Of a stretch of DNA of 64,000 bases, positions 9,204 to 18,419 are shown piece by piece. Source of the DNA: Chloroflexota bacterium (GTDB lineage: Bacteria > Chloroflexota > Anaerolineae > UBA7937 > B3-Chlor); the NCBI GenBank assembly GCA_030603665.1, contig JAUVXJ010000014.1, forward strand, positions 1-64,000. Direction: 5' to 3'. Numbering within the stretch: position 1 is the first letter of the stretch; every line of letters starts with the position of its first letter. The notes beneath the pieces are model-generated. The model had not been told where the DNA came from and did no database searches. It saw nothing but the letters and a program-made list of their open reading frames with translations. A program made the translations under genes and the position numbers.

Positions 9204-10343
9204 ATGCACATTGGCCTGAATGCCCATCTGCTGTCTTCGTCGAGTAGCTATCGCGCCGCGGGAATTAGCTGGTACATCCACAGCCTGCTGCAGCATCTAC
9301 CCAAGGCAGCTGACCAGCACAGATTCACCGCTTTTCTCGGCGACAATGCAGCAAGTCGCACCTTCCCAGGCCTGCAGACAAGGGTGTCGGCCCTGTCTAC
9401 CGCGCGGCCTGCTGCCAGGGTTGCGTGGGAACAGCTGGTGCAGCCCGTGCAGCTATTGCGCGAGCGGGTGAATCTGCTGCACTCTCTGGCTTTCGTCCAG
9501 CCCGTGGTTCTGCCGTGCCCGGGCGTAGTCACCATCTTTGACCTAAGCTTCATCCTCTTTCCGGAGCGTTTCCAGTCCTGGAGACGTCTGTACCTGAGAT
9601 GGGGCACCGCATACTCGGCCCGGCGGGCCAGGCGCGTGATTGCCATCTCAGCCAGCACTAAACGCGACATCGTCCGTCTGTTGGGAGTGCCGGAGGCCAA
9701 AGTGGACGTGGTGCCGTGCGGAGTGGACGAGGATTTCCGGCCTGTGGACCGGCCCGGGCTGTTGGACGAGTTGAGGAAGAAGCGCCACTTGCCTCCACGA
9801 ATGCTGCTCTTTGTGGGCACCATTGAGCCTCGCAAAAACCTGGTCACGCTGCTGGAGAGTTACTCGATATTGAGAGAACGCATCCAGCCTCCACCGCTGG
9901 TCATTGGCGGGCCCAAAGGGTGGCGCCACGAAGAGGTGTTCTCCCGAGCCCGGGAACTGCAGTTGCTGGACGACGTGATATTCCCAGGCTACATCCCACG
10001 TGATGAGCTACCCCTCTGGTATAACGCCGCAGATCTCTTCGTCTATCCCTCGCTCTACGAGGGCTTCGGGCTGCCACCGTTGGAGGCCATGGCCTGCGGT
10101 ACACCCGTGGTTGCGTCCGATACCTCGTCCCTGCCGGAGGTGGTTGGCGATGCCGGACTGCTGGTAGAGCCCAGCGATGCCGATGAGATAGCCCTGGCCA
10201 TGCAACGTGTCCTGACTGATGGGGATCTGCGAAAGGCACTCGAAAAGAAAGGACTGGAGAGAGCGAGCACGTACACATGGCGTCGGGCGGCTCAGAACAC
10301 CGTGAAGGTGTATGATCGAGCCGTGGCCGACGATACCCGATAG
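9204..10343 (+). CDS. GT4-family glycosyltransferase
   Basis: 379 residues with a GT-B layout: N-terminal half with an SFVQPVVLPCPGVV-like acceptor region, then the donor half with LFVGTIEPRKNL and the EGFGLPPLEAMACG signature. It resembles mannosyltransferases of the WbaZ/WcaI kind that begin MHIGLNAHLL, though the sugar is not certain. It has its own near-leaderless promoter and ends 8 nt before the sugar-phosphotransferase gene, so the two are probably co-expressed. Confidence 0.85.
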   Translation: MHIGLNAHLLSSSSSYRAAGISWYIHSLLQHLPKAADQHRFTAFLGDNAASRTFPGLQTRVSALSTARPAARVAWEQLVQPVQLLRERVNLLHSLAFVQPVVLPCPGVVTIFDLSFILFPERFQSWRRLYLRWGTAYSARRARRVIAISASTKRDIVRLLGVPEAKVDVVPCGVDEDFRPVDRPGLLDELRKKRHLPPRMLLFVGTIEPRKNLVTLLESYSILRERIQPPPLVIGGPKGWRHEEVFSRARELQLLDDVIFPGYIPRDELPLWYNAADLFVYPSLYEGFGLPPLEAMACGTPVVASDTSSLPEVVGDAGLLVEPSDADEIALAMQRVLTDGDLRKALEKKGLERASTYTWRRAAQNTVKVYDRAVADDTR

Positions 10344-10351
10344 GAGCCGAC

Positions 10352-11779
10352 GTGTTTGGCACATACAAACGCTGGTCAACTCTGGCCCTGGTAGTCACAG
10401 ACGTGGTGCTCATCAACATCGCCTTTGTCCTGTCCTACTACGTCCGCTACGAGCTACAGTGGATAAGGGCGGTGGCTGAGGCATACTACGTACCCTTCGA
10501 GGCGTACGTCCCTGTGTCCTTCATCCTGACCGTGATCCTGCTCATCGTTTTCAAGGTAGAGGGACTATATGACCGGAAGCGCGCATCATCTTGGCTGGAC
10601 GACATCTACATCATCTACTCCAGCACGCTGGTCAGCATAGCCATCATGATCTTCATCTTCTTCGTCTACCGCGCCAACTTCTACTCCCGCCTGATCTTCC
10701 TGTACGCGGTCCTGCTTATCGGTACCTTCCTGAGTCTGAGTCGCCTCATCGAAAGACAGATTGGAGCCAGACTCCGGCGTCGAGGGATAGGAGTAGATCG
10801 GGTACTCATCGTCGGCGCTGGCCAGGTTGGCCGTGCCATCATGCGCAGCATACTGGCCCAGCCGGATCTCGGCTACCGCCCCGTGGGCTTTGTGGATGAT
10901 GATCCCAAGAAGCAGGAGAATGGCATAGGCCCCTTCAAGGCTCTTGGCGGTACAGCGGACCTAGCGACCATCCTCCGGAACGAATCCATAGACCAGGTCA
11001 TCATCAGTCTGCCATGGATGTCACACCGCAAGGTGTTGGGGATCATTGCCGATAGCGAACGCCAGGGTGTGCGTGCGCGTTTCGTTCCCGACCTGCTCCA
11101 GATGAGCCTCAGCCAGGTGGATACCGACGTGATGGATGGTATCCCGCTCATCGGCATGAAGGAACCCACGCTCAAAGGGTGGAAGATAGCTCTCAAACGG
11201 TTCATTGACATCGCCATCTCCACTGTTCTGCTGCTTGTGTTCTCCCCTCTGCTATTCTTCGTTGGAATACTGATCAAACTTGACTCGCCTGGTCCCATAT
11301 TCTTCAGACAGACCCGCCTTGGCCGTGGTGAGAGACCCTTCACCTGCTACAAGTTCCGGTCCATGAGGCAAGATGCCGAAGAGGTGAAGCCGGACCTGAG
11401 CGGATTGAACGAGGCTGAGGGTCCGATCTTCAAGATCAAGGAGGATCCACGGGTCACCAGAGTGGGCAAGGTACTGCGGCGCATCAGCTTCGATGAGATG
11501 CCCCAGCTGATCAACGTCTTCCGGGGGGATATGAGTCTGGTGGGTCCACGCCCGCCGCTCCCCTCGGAGGTGGAGGAATACGAAGACTGGCATCACGACC
11601 GCCTCAAGATCCCCTCGGGTCTGACGGGACTCTGGCAGGTGATGGGCAGAAGCGATCTTACCTTTGATGAGATGGTGATGTTGGACCTCTACTACGCCGA
11701 GAACTGGTCTCTCTGGCTCGATACCAAGATCATGTTGAGAACCGTTCCCACGGTCCTCTTCGGCAGTGGGGCCTACTGA
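10352..11779 (+). CDS. Polyprenyl-phosphate sugar phosphotransferase (WcaJ/WbaP type)
   Basis: 475 residues. Five hydrophobic segments span roughly residues 10-140, followed by a CoA-binding-like Rossmann domain (VLIVGAGQVGRAI near 150). The C-terminal catalytic domain carries the family hallmarks KRFIDI, FRQTRLGRG, CYKFRSMR, DEMPQLINVFRGDMSLVGPRPP and GLTGLWQV. Such enzymes transfer a sugar-1-phosphate to undecaprenyl phosphate at the inner face of the membrane and so start a surface polysaccharide unit. The start is the GTG at 10352, preceded by AGGAG. Its position after three transferases makes this a complete initiation-plus-extension module. Confidence 0.9.
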   Translation: MFGTYKRWSTLALVVTDVVLINIAFVLSYYVRYELQWIRAVAEAYYVPFEAYVPVSFILTVILLIVFKVEGLYDRKRASSWLDDIYIIYSSTLVSIAIMIFIFFVYRANFYSRLIFLYAVLLIGTFLSLSRLIERQIGARLRRRGIGVDRVLIVGAGQVGRAIMRSILAQPDLGYRPVGFVDDDPKKQENGIGPFKALGGTADLATILRNESIDQVIISLPWMSHRKVLGIIADSERQGVRARFVPDLLQMSLSQVDTDVMDGIPLIGMKEPTLKGWKIALKRFIDIAISTVLLLVFSPLLFFVGILIKLDSPGPIFFRQTRLGRGERPFTCYKFRSMRQDAEEVKPDLSGLNEAEGPIFKIKEDPRVTRVGKVLRRISFDEMPQLINVFRGDMSLVGPRPPLPSEVEEYEDWHHDRLKIPSGLTGLWQVMGRSDLTFDEMVMLDLYYAENWSLWLDTKIMLRTVPTVLFGSGAY

Positions 11780-11862
11780 CCCGGGTTCGGCGCGAATCGC
11801 GGGCTGAGCTGCCCCGAGTCACCCTGGCCTGATCGACCAGCACGCGAGACGGAGCATGCCAG

Positions 11863-12921
11863 ATGGCAACACTGGATCTCCCGGCATTGATCGATATCCA
11901 CGTGCATCTGCGGGAACCTGGCGGAACGCACAAAGAGGACTTCTCCTCCGGTACCGCAGCCGCCCTCGCTGGGGGCATCGTCGCAGTCCTCGATATGCCC
12001 AACAATACCCCTCCACTGGTGGATGAAGACACGCTTGGCGATAAGATTGGGCTTGCTTCCAGGAGCGCCCGCTGCGACTTCGCCTTCTACATGGGTGCTT
12101 CGACCGACAATGCTGCCGCGCCCACGGTGGGCCCCCATGTAGTGGGGCTGAAGATGTATCTCGACGAGACGTACGGCCCCCTCCGCGTCTCTTCTCTGCC
12201 CACCGTCATGGCGCACTTCAAGTCATGGCCGAGGAACAGACCCATCGCCGCCCACGCCGAAGGCTTGTCCAGTGCCATTGCCATCGGACTGGCACAGCTC
12301 TATGACAGACGGCTCCACCTTTGCCATGTAAGTCGCAAGGCGGAGATAGAGCTTGTGAGGCGGGCCAAGGAAAAAGGCACCAGCATCACTTGCGAAGTGG
12401 CACCCCATCACCTCTTTCTGACCGAAGAGGACGCCAAAGAGCTGGGAAGCCTGGCCCGGACGAGGCCTCCGTTGGGCACGCAGGAGGACAACGAAGCTCT
12501 ATGGACCAACCTGGAAGTCATCGACGCCGTCGCCTCTGACCACGCTCCGCACACGATCGCCGAGAAGCAGTCAGATGATCCCCCTTCAGGCGTGCCGGGC
12601 CTGGAAACGACCCTACCCCTGCTGCTGAACGCCGTCAGCGAAGGTCGATTGCCTCTGGAGGAGGTGGTGAGACTGCTTCACGATGGCCCGGCCCGCATCA
12701 TGGGCTTCAAGATGCCGAAGGATGCCCACGTGCAGGTAGACCTGGACGCCAAGTGGCCCATCCGGGGAGAGGGGTTGTTCACCAAATGCGCGTGGACGCC
12801 CTTCGAGGGCATGATGGTGAAGGGGCGCGTACGATCAGTGAGCGTGAGGGGAGCGGTGGTCTACCAGGATGGCAAGGTACTTGCCATCCCTGGGTCTGGA
12901 CGGCCGCTGGTGCTCCTGTAG
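11863..12921 (+). CDS. pyrC: Dihydroorotase
   Basis: 352 residues of the amidohydrolase superfamily. Visible metal-site elements are DIHVHLREPG near the N-terminus, the GLKMYL lysine expected to be carboxylated, HAEG, LCHVS, and SDHAPH. It should cyclise N-carbamoyl-aspartate to dihydroorotate in pyrimidine synthesis. It is shorter than class I bacterial enzymes (about 420-430 residues) and nearer the size of the CAD-type dihydroorotase domain. It lies 83 nt downstream of the sugar transferase gene, without other pyr genes nearby. Confidence 0.8.
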   Translation: MATLDLPALIDIHVHLREPGGTHKEDFSSGTAAALAGGIVAVLDMPNNTPPLVDEDTLGDKIGLASRSARCDFAFYMGASTDNAAAPTVGPHVVGLKMYLDETYGPLRVSSLPTVMAHFKSWPRNRPIAAHAEGLSSAIAIGLAQLYDRRLHLCHVSRKAEIELVRRAKEKGTSITCEVAPHHLFLTEEDAKELGSLARTRPPLGTQEDNEALWTNLEVIDAVASDHAPHTIAEKQSDDPPSGVPGLETTLPLLLNAVSEGRLPLEEVVRLLHDGPARIMGFKMPKDAHVQVDLDAKWPIRGEGLFTKCAWTPFEGMMVKGRVRSVSVRGAVVYQDGKVLAIPGSGRPLVLL

Positions 12922-12931
12922 GGAGGGGCCG

Positions 12932-14251
12932 CTACCTCCAGGGCATGGCAGGGACCTCGGCGGGCTGGGCATAGGGCCCCCTCCGGAACTCATCCCAGTA
13001 CCCCTTGCTGTCCACCACCGAGTAGGCGAAAATCGCCTGTCCTTGACACCCGGCGCGTCTCGCCATATTGATGCGTGCCTCTATCTCGGAGAATGATCCG
13101 TAGTTGGCGTGGATTCCCGCATACACGTGCCGGCCGTAGGATTCCGCCATGAAGTCCTGCACCAGCGTGTTGTACCGGTCTCGGCTGTTCATGACCGCCG
13201 TGCCGTACAGCATGGGAGCGATGAAGTCCATCGAGCCGGCCTCGAGCCACCCGCGGGAGTCCTGAAAGAACCCACCATATCCGGCATAGGTGGTGCTGCC
13301 GTAGGTGACCCAGCCCCACTTGTCTTTGTAGATCGGCCACACGGCCGCCGATAGGGCGGTGCCCGGTCTCAGCGGTAACACCTCATCGTAGACGCGGCCC
13401 ACCAGCTCGCTCACCTGAGCCCGCTGCCAATCGCCCCGATCTCCGCCCCCCTGTTCCTGATACAGTCGTTCGCTGACGGGATCGTAGGAGTAATGCGGGC
13501 CGGAATACCGCACGTAGTCCAGGTGCAGCCCATCCACCTCGTAGTTCAAGACGATATCCCGGCACACAGCCACGAAGTGGTCCATCACGGCGGGGTGACC
13601 TGGGTTGGCTGACAGGTAGTGCTCGTTCAACCCCATGGCGTTGCCGTTTCGATCCCACTGCACCCATTGGTTACCGAACTGGCTGTTGAACGATAGATAC
13701 ATGTGCCGCGGGGTGCTGTTGCCTGGCGGACTCACCCCCAGCCAGGAGGGGTAGACGTTGACGTAGGCGTGCAACTCCAAGCCCGCGGCATGCGCTTCTT
13801 GGATAGCCAACGCCAGAGGGTCCCAGCCGGGATGCCGTCCCAGCGAGCCGGTCAGCCTGTTGGACCAGGGCTCATACACCGAGGAGTAGTAGGCCTCGCC
13901 ATTCCCTCTGACCTGGAACAAGATGATGTTGAAGTTGGCCGACGCCGCCTTGTTGACGATGGTCCGCACATCGGCGGCCGTCTTGTATGACCAACGAGGA
14001 ACCCAGATGGCTCGCCCTTCGCTGGTAGGTGCCGCCTGGCCCACACCGGGCCATGTCTCGGCCGGCACGGGTTCCTCGGTGGGCAGACCCTCCTCATCGC
14101 CAGACAGCGGTAAGTAGTCAGGATCCATGTCGGCGGCGACCACGAACCCCTGTTCAGCCGATTCCCTTGCGGGCGACGCGGCCAGATAGCCCAGCAGCAC
14201 AACCAGAAGAAACGCGCCAGCGCCGAGGACCAGCTTCACCGCTCTTGACAT
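12932..14251 (-). CDS. Membrane-anchored GHL10 (YngK-like) family protein
   Basis: 439 residues: a signal-anchor helix at about residues 5-25, a low-complexity acidic/proline linker to about 80, then a GHL10-type TIM-barrel domain. That domain starts at RAIWVPRWSYK and includes FNIILFQVRG, ELHAYVNVYPSW, VDGLHLDYVRYSG and the FIAPMLYG strand. Members act on, or bind, cell-wall or exported polysaccharide; the activity of this family is poorly defined. The same domain, closely similar, forms the C-terminal half of the protein at 40291-43014. The gene is convergent with pyrC, with only 10 nt between the stops. Confidence 0.75.
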   Translation of the reverse strand: MSRAVKLVLGAGAFLLVVLLGYLAASPARESAEQGFVVAADMDPDYLPLSGDEEGLPTEEPVPAETWPGVGQAAPTSEGRAIWVPRWSYKTAADVRTIVNKAASANFNIILFQVRGNGEAYYSSVYEPWSNRLTGSLGRHPGWDPLALAIQEAHAAGLELHAYVNVYPSWLGVSPPGNSTPRHMYLSFNSQFGNQWVQWDRNGNAMGLNEHYLSANPGHPAVMDHFVAVCRDIVLNYEVDGLHLDYVRYSGPHYSYDPVSERLYQEQGGGDRGDWQRAQVSELVGRVYDEVLPLRPGTALSAAVWPIYKDKWGWVTYGSTTYAGYGGFFQDSRGWLEAGSMDFIAPMLYGTAVMNSRDRYNTLVQDFMAESYGRHVYAGIHANYGSFSEIEARINMARRAGCQGQAIFAYSVVDSKGYWDEFRRGPYAQPAEVPAMPWR

Positions 14252-14346
14252 GTGATGGCGTTCCCTTCCTCCATTGGAGCCTCTGGCCGCCTACATGGAA
14301 TCTCGCCCGTCAGGACTGGGCATGGCCTCCTCTGCCCACGGAGCGC

Positions 14347-15351
14347 TTAGTTCAGAAAGGGCTTCAAGTTCCTGCTGCGGCTCGGATGACGAAGGCGACG
14401 CAGAGCCTGAGCCTGAATCTGGCGAATGCGTTCCCTGGTGAGGCCAAGCTTCTCCCCGACCTGCTCCAGGGTGTAATCCTCCCCATCTTCGAGCCCGTAG
14501 CGCAGGCGCAGAACCCGCGCCTCGCGTGGGGTCAGAGAATCCAGCGCATCGTCCACTCGTTCCCACATCAAGGCCGCCGAGGTCATGGAAGACGGAGTGG
14601 GCGTGATGTCGTCCTCGATGAACTCCGCCAGCGTGCTCTCCTCTTCCTCGCCTACAGGGGTCTCCAAAGACAATGGTTGACCTCCCAGGTGAAGCAGGTC
14701 GTTCACCCGGTCCGTGGGGACTTCCAGCTCCCCAGCCAGTTCCTCGCGGGTCGGCTCGCGGCCGAGCTCTTGCGCCAGCCCCTTTCCTACCCTATGCAGT
14801 TTGTTGAGCTCGTCAACGATGTGCGCGGGCAGGCGAATAGTGCGACCCTGATCAGCTACAGCTCTCAGAATCGACTGGCGGATCCACCAGGTAGCGTAGG
14901 TGCTGAAACGGTGTCCTCTGTCCGGATCGAACCGCTCCACGGCTTTGATTAACCCCAGGTTGCCCTCTTGCATCAGATCCGACAATGGCAACCCTCGCCC
15001 CAGGTACCTGCGAGCGATGCTGATCACCAGGCGTGAGTTTGACTCGATGAAGCGTGCACGGGCACGATCCCCCTCGTCCACTTTCCACTCTAGCTTCGCC
15101 CTTTCCTTCGGGCTCAGACCATCCCTGACGAGTTGCTCCTGAGCGGCCTTTCCCTCTCTCAGGGCCAGGGCCAGCTCGGTCTCTTCCTTCGCGGTGAGCA
15201 AGGGGATGGTGCCGACCTCTTTCATGTACATCGAGATCACGTCGTCACTGTCGATTCCCCCAGGTACGCCACGCGCGGCGCTTTCACCCATCTCGTCGAG
15301 ATCGACGGTGTCGAGCGCCCTCTCCTCTACTGCCAGCTCTTTGACTCTCAT
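14347..15351 (-). CDS. sigA: RNA polymerase sigma-70 factor (SigA/RpoD type)
   Basis: 334 residues. Region 1.2 (DVISMYMKEVGTIPLLT), region 2 with DLMQEGNLGLIKAVERFDP and the -10-reading FSTYATWWIRQSI, region 3, and region 4 with TLEQVGEKLGLTRERIRQIQ are all present, and the protein ends in the usual RRLRHPSRS-type tail. Region 1.1 is absent or very short, which is common for principal sigma factors of this size and for group 2 factors. A strong AGGAGGAGAG site precedes the ATG. The consensus promoters across the window agree with a group 1 or 2 sigma factor. Whether this is the only RpoD cannot be told here. Confidence 0.85.
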   Translation of the reverse strand: MRVKELAVEERALDTVDLDEMGESAARGVPGGIDSDDVISMYMKEVGTIPLLTAKEETELALALREGKAAQEQLVRDGLSPKERAKLEWKVDEGDRARARFIESNSRLVISIARRYLGRGLPLSDLMQEGNLGLIKAVERFDPDRGHRFSTYATWWIRQSILRAVADQGRTIRLPAHIVDELNKLHRVGKGLAQELGREPTREELAGELEVPTDRVNDLLHLGGQPLSLETPVGEEEESTLAEFIEDDITPTPSSMTSAALMWERVDDALDSLTPREARVLRLRYGLEDGEDYTLEQVGEKLGLTRERIRQIQAQALRRLRHPSRSRNLKPFLN

Positions 15352-15367
15352 ATCTCTCCTCCTGTAA

Positions 15368-15389
15368 CAGCTGTCTCAATGGACAGCTG
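15368..15389. repeat. Inverted repeat upstream of sigA
   Basis: CAGCTGTC (15368-15375) and GACAGCTG (15382-15389) form an 8-bp stem with a 6-nt loop between the ArsR-type gene and the sigma-factor start. There is no T-run, so it may be an operator or a weak terminator. Confidence 0.4.
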
Positions 15390-15437
15390 AGAAATGCATA
15401 ATCGGCGTGCACGGTTCCTCAAGATGTGTCTCCCAGG

Positions 15438-15755
15438 CTAGTCAGCCCTCCGGAGACCGTCCCCGCAGTGTACCTTGTAGAACTGCGGCATGAACCTGTC
15501 CAGCTGCCTTCTCTCTAGCCTGTAGTAGACACGGAGACCGTCTTTCCTGTTGACGAGCAAGCCCGCGTTTACCAGGACCCTGTAATGATGGGACATTGCT
15601 GGTTTGCTCTTGTGGAAAACGAATTCGAAGTCCTGGCATCCCAGTTCCCCGCTGCAGACCAGCATCCTCACGATCTCATAGCGAGTCGGATCCGACAGAG
15701 CCTTGAACACCTTGACCGCGTCTTGACAGAAATCGGACTCCATACGCTCACTCAC
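15438..15755 (-). CDS. ArsR-family winged-helix transcriptional regulator
   Basis: 105 residues. The core KALSDPTRYEIVRMLVCSGELGC, followed by the recognition-helix region KPAMSHHYRVLVNAGLL and the beta wing RKDGLRVYYRL, is typical of ArsR/SmtB regulators. A CQDF segment and a late CGD could contribute cysteine ligands, but the classic metal-binding CxC pair is not obvious, so the signal sensed is unknown. An alternative start is the Met four codons later. It has a strong promoter and may repress itself; it lies just upstream of sigA in the same direction. Confidence 0.8.
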   Translation of the reverse strand: MSERMESDFCQDAVKVFKALSDPTRYEIVRMLVCSGELGCQDFEFVFHKSKPAMSHHYRVLVNAGLLVNRKDGLRVYYRLERRQLDRFMPQFYKVHCGDGLRRAD

Positions 15756-15789
15756 CTAACTATTTCCAAGGTTTCGGAATTGCTGAACT

Positions 15790-15818
15790 ATAATACCACT
15801 AATCGCGATCTGTGTCAA
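15790..15818 (-). promoter_or_regulatory. Promoter of the ArsR-type gene
   Basis: On the reverse strand TTGACA (15818-15813), a 17-bp spacer and TATTAT (15795-15790). An imperfect inverted TTCC...GGAA sequence between the -10 and the start codon (about 15758-15777) is a candidate autoregulatory operator. Confidence 0.75.
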
Positions 15819-15921
15819 GTCCAAGCAGACAAGGAGAGTGCCTCTTGCCTCTTATCTTGGGCCACCTCCTTCGATAATCTCGTGATTTGTCATTTCTGCT
15901 CGTGTTCTCATCGAAAAGCAA

Positions 15922-15951
15922 ACAAAAAGGCGTTGCTGGGATGCCAACGCC
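15922..15951 (-). terminator. Intrinsic terminator after the HNH gene
   Basis: Reverse-strand stem GGCGTTG/CAACGCC with a 9-nt loop (15951-15929) followed by TTTTTGT. It lies 27 nt beyond the HNH stop codon. Confidence 0.8.
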
Positions 15952-15977
15952 ATCATTGATCCTCACCAGAGGCCTGG

Positions 15978-16538
15978 TCAGTGCCCGTACTTCCTCCACA
16001 CCTCGTGGCCTTGCATCTTCCCCAGCAGCACTACAGCAGCATAGCGCGGCGCCGCAGGTCGTGCCAGCAGGGTCATCCCCGACTCCTCAGGTCTCCGATC
16101 CCCCTTTCGCTGGTTACAGGGTATGCAAGCCGCTACCACGTTGTCCCACGATTGCTTTCCTCCCCGAGAGCGGGGTACAACGTGATCAAGGGTGAGTTGT
16201 CCTTTGGCCAGCTGTGCTCCGCAGTACTGACAGGTGTACTGATCCCGTGCCAAGATTGTACGCCTGGTCAGAGGCATGAGCAGCCGATGAGGGACGCGCA
16301 CAAAGTACACGAGCCGAATCACCAGAGGCATGTCCAGAGCCAGATTCTCCGACCGGATCCTGGCCTCTGCTGCCTCAATGACCTCAGCTTTCTCCTTGAG
16401 CACCAGTATGATGGCTCGACGAATCGAGATGATGTGCAAAGGCTCAAAGGTGGCGTTAAGCACCAAGACGCCGCCCGAGAGCCTACTTTGCCCCACAGCG
16501 AATGCTCTCACCTCTTCGATGCAACAAGTGGACGGCAC
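15978..16538 (-). CDS. HNH endonuclease family protein
   Basis: 186 residues. The N-terminal part starts VLVLNATFEPLHIISIRRA, a well-conserved opening of a widespread bacterial HNH family. The HNH core has CQYCG, LDHVVPRSRGG, WDNVVAACIPCNQRKGDR, so two CxxC pairs for zinc and the catalytic DH are present. The family is found in many genomes as a single chromosomal gene; its biological target is not established. It lies 33 nt downstream of tRNA-Trp on the same strand. Confidence 0.8.
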   Translation of the reverse strand: MPSTCCIEEVRAFAVGQSRLSGGVLVLNATFEPLHIISIRRAIILVLKEKAEVIEAAEARIRSENLALDMPLVIRLVYFVRVPHRLLMPLTRRTILARDQYTCQYCGAQLAKGQLTLDHVVPRSRGGKQSWDNVVAACIPCNQRKGDRRPEESGMTLLARPAAPRYAAVVLLGKMQGHEVWRKYGH

Positions 16539-16571
16539 AGGGTCCCGTCCCTTGCGCGATCGTGATCAATA

Positions 16572-16645
16572 CAGGGGAGGCAGGATTCGAACCCGCAACC
16601 TACGGTTTTGGAGACCGTTGCTCTGCCAAATTGAGCTACTCCCCT
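16572..16645 (-). tRNA. trnW: tRNA-Trp (CCA anticodon)
   Basis: A complete cloverleaf can be drawn: 7-bp acceptor stem AGGGGAG/CTCCCCT, D arm GCTC...GAGC, anticodon stem ACGGT/ACCGT with loop CTCCAAA (anticodon CCA), and T arm with TTCGAAT. Length is 74 nt including the discriminator G. The terminal CCA is not encoded. Confidence 0.95.
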
Positions 16646-16862
16646 CCGTTCCCCGTACGTCCCTCGTGCTCAGAAGATCAGCCGTCCCGTCGAACAGCCG
16701 AGGACAGCCCTCTGCACACTCAACTCTTCTGCGCGTAGAGCCCCGCTTCGATCGCGGTGCCTGCTACGCAGCGAATAATACCACAATCCCCAAGACCTTG
16801 TCAAGGGAGGGTGCTACCACTCAAATCACCACCGATGGAGGCGCTGTAAGCGCGACGTGCCG

Positions 16863-16891
16863 TTGTGGTCACGTACACCGGCATGTATAAT
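16863..16891 (+). promoter_or_regulatory. mnmE promoter
   Basis: TTGTGG (16863-16868), 17-bp spacer, TATAAT (16886-16891). The start codon at 16911 would leave a leader of about 12 nt. Confidence 0.7.
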
Positions 16892-16910
16892 ACGAACCGG
16901 GGTCCGGCCC

Positions 16911-18293
16911 ATGTACAGCCTCGATGATACCATCACCGCCATATCCAGCCCCATCGGAGAGGGCGGCATAGGAATCGTGAAGATGAGCGGTCCCGGCGTG
17001 CTGCCCATCCTGCAAGGGCTGTTCGCGCCAGGCAAGGCGAGCACTCAGAACGGCCGCTCGTGGCAACCTGCGTCGCACCACCTCTACCACGGCCACATCG
17101 TGGACCCAGAGACTCAAGAGACAGCAGATGAGGTCCTGGTCTCCTTCATGAAGGCCCCCCACACCTATACCCGCCAGGACGTGGGCGAGATCAACTGCCA
17201 CGGAGGTATCGTCGCCTCGCGCCGGGTACTGGAGCTGACCCTGCGCAGTGGGGCCCGATTGGCTAGCCCGGGCGAGATGACCCTCCGGGCCTTCCTCTTC
17301 GGTCGCCTCGACCTGGCCCAGGCAGAAGCGGTCTTGGACGTGGTGCGCGCCAAGACGGAAGCGGGACTGCGAGTGGCGGTGGAACAGCTAGGTGGGAGCC
17401 TGTCTGAACAGATCCGTGACGTGCGGACCGAACTGGTCCAAGTGCTGGCCTATCTTGAGGCCAGGATAGACTTCAGCGAGGACGAGATACCCGAACGTGA
17501 CATCACAGCCCCATTACTAAGCGTCGCAGCGACCCTGGAGCAACTGATCGAGAGCGCAGACCAAGGCATGATCTACAGGCAGGGCATCCGAGGGGCCATC
17601 GTGGGCAGGCCCAACGTAGGCAAGTCCAGCTTGCTGAACCGCTTGCTGCGCACCTCCAGAGCCATAGTCACCCCCATTCCTGGCACCACCCGCGACACTC
17701 TGGAAGAGACGGTCAATCTCCACGGCATTCCCCTGGTCCTGGTGGATACCGCGGGGATTGCCGACAGCCAGGACCTGGTGGAGAAACTAGGCGTAGAGCG
17801 CAGTCGTCAGGCCCTGGCCAGCGCGGACATGGCGATGTTGGTCATCGACGCCAAGGAACCGGTGCAGGATGCCGACCGGGAGATTGCGGGGTTGATCGGG
17901 AGCAAGCCCGCGATCCTGGTGATCAACAAGATAGACTTGCCGCTGGAGGCCAAGACCGAAGACCTGCTGCCTGGTGCCAGAAGAGTCGAGCTATCAGCCC
18001 TCACCGGTGAGGGGTTAGAAGAGTTGGAGGAGGCCATAGTGCAGCTCGTCTTCTCCGGCGAAGTCCTCGCTTCGGAGATGCCCTTGGTGACCAATCCCCG
18101 CCACAAGCAGGCCTTGCAGGACGCGCTCCAAAACGTACAATCGGCGATGGAGGCCAACAGTGTGGGCACCCCCGTGGATCTGATAGCCATCGACGTGACA
18201 GCGGCGGTGAACGCACTGGGGGAGATCACGGGCGAGACAGCCACAGAAGACCTCCTAGAGGTCATCTTCAGCGAGTTCTGCGTGGGGAAGTGA
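16911..18293 (+). CDS. mnmE: tRNA modification GTPase MnmE
   Basis: 460 residues. The N-terminal tetrahydrofolate-binding domain starts DDTITAISSPIGEGGIGIVKMSG and includes the QDVGEINCHGG segment. The helical domain is interrupted by a G domain with G1 GRPNVGKS (about residues 230-237), G2 TPIPGTTRD, G3 DTAG and G4 NKID. It ends in FCVGK, the conserved C-terminal CxGK. With MnmG it would modify U34 of certain tRNAs. The start chosen is the ATG at 16911, which follows the promoter and matches the family's usual N-terminus; an upstream in-frame ATG at 16857 precedes the promoter. A tRNA-modifying deaminase gene follows. Confidence 0.95.
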   Translation: MYSLDDTITAISSPIGEGGIGIVKMSGPGVLPILQGLFAPGKASTQNGRSWQPASHHLYHGHIVDPETQETADEVLVSFMKAPHTYTRQDVGEINCHGGIVASRRVLELTLRSGARLASPGEMTLRAFLFGRLDLAQAEAVLDVVRAKTEAGLRVAVEQLGGSLSEQIRDVRTELVQVLAYLEARIDFSEDEIPERDITAPLLSVAATLEQLIESADQGMIYRQGIRGAIVGRPNVGKSSLLNRLLRTSRAIVTPIPGTTRDTLEETVNLHGIPLVLVDTAGIADSQDLVEKLGVERSRQALASADMAMLVIDAKEPVQDADREIAGLIGSKPAILVINKIDLPLEAKTEDLLPGARRVELSALTGEGLEELEEAIVQLVFSGEVLASEMPLVTNPRHKQALQDALQNVQSAMEANSVGTPVDLIAIDVTAAVNALGEITGETATEDLLEVIFSEFCVGK

Positions 18294-18353
18294 GACAGTG
18301 TGTGCAAGAACGACACTACAGCCGTTCTCTAGACCGTGGACGGCACCAACGGG

Positions 18354-18383
18354 TTGAGCCTCTGGAGCACGATGTGCTATAAT
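18354..18383 (+). promoter_or_regulatory. tadA promoter
   Basis: TTGAGC (18354-18359), 18-bp spacer, TATAAT (18378-18383). The -10 overlaps an in-frame upstream ATG (18372), which argues against that codon as the start. Confidence 0.65.
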
Positions 18384-18419
18384 TCGATTGTACAGGGAGA
18401 AGAAGAGCACCAGCCGTAC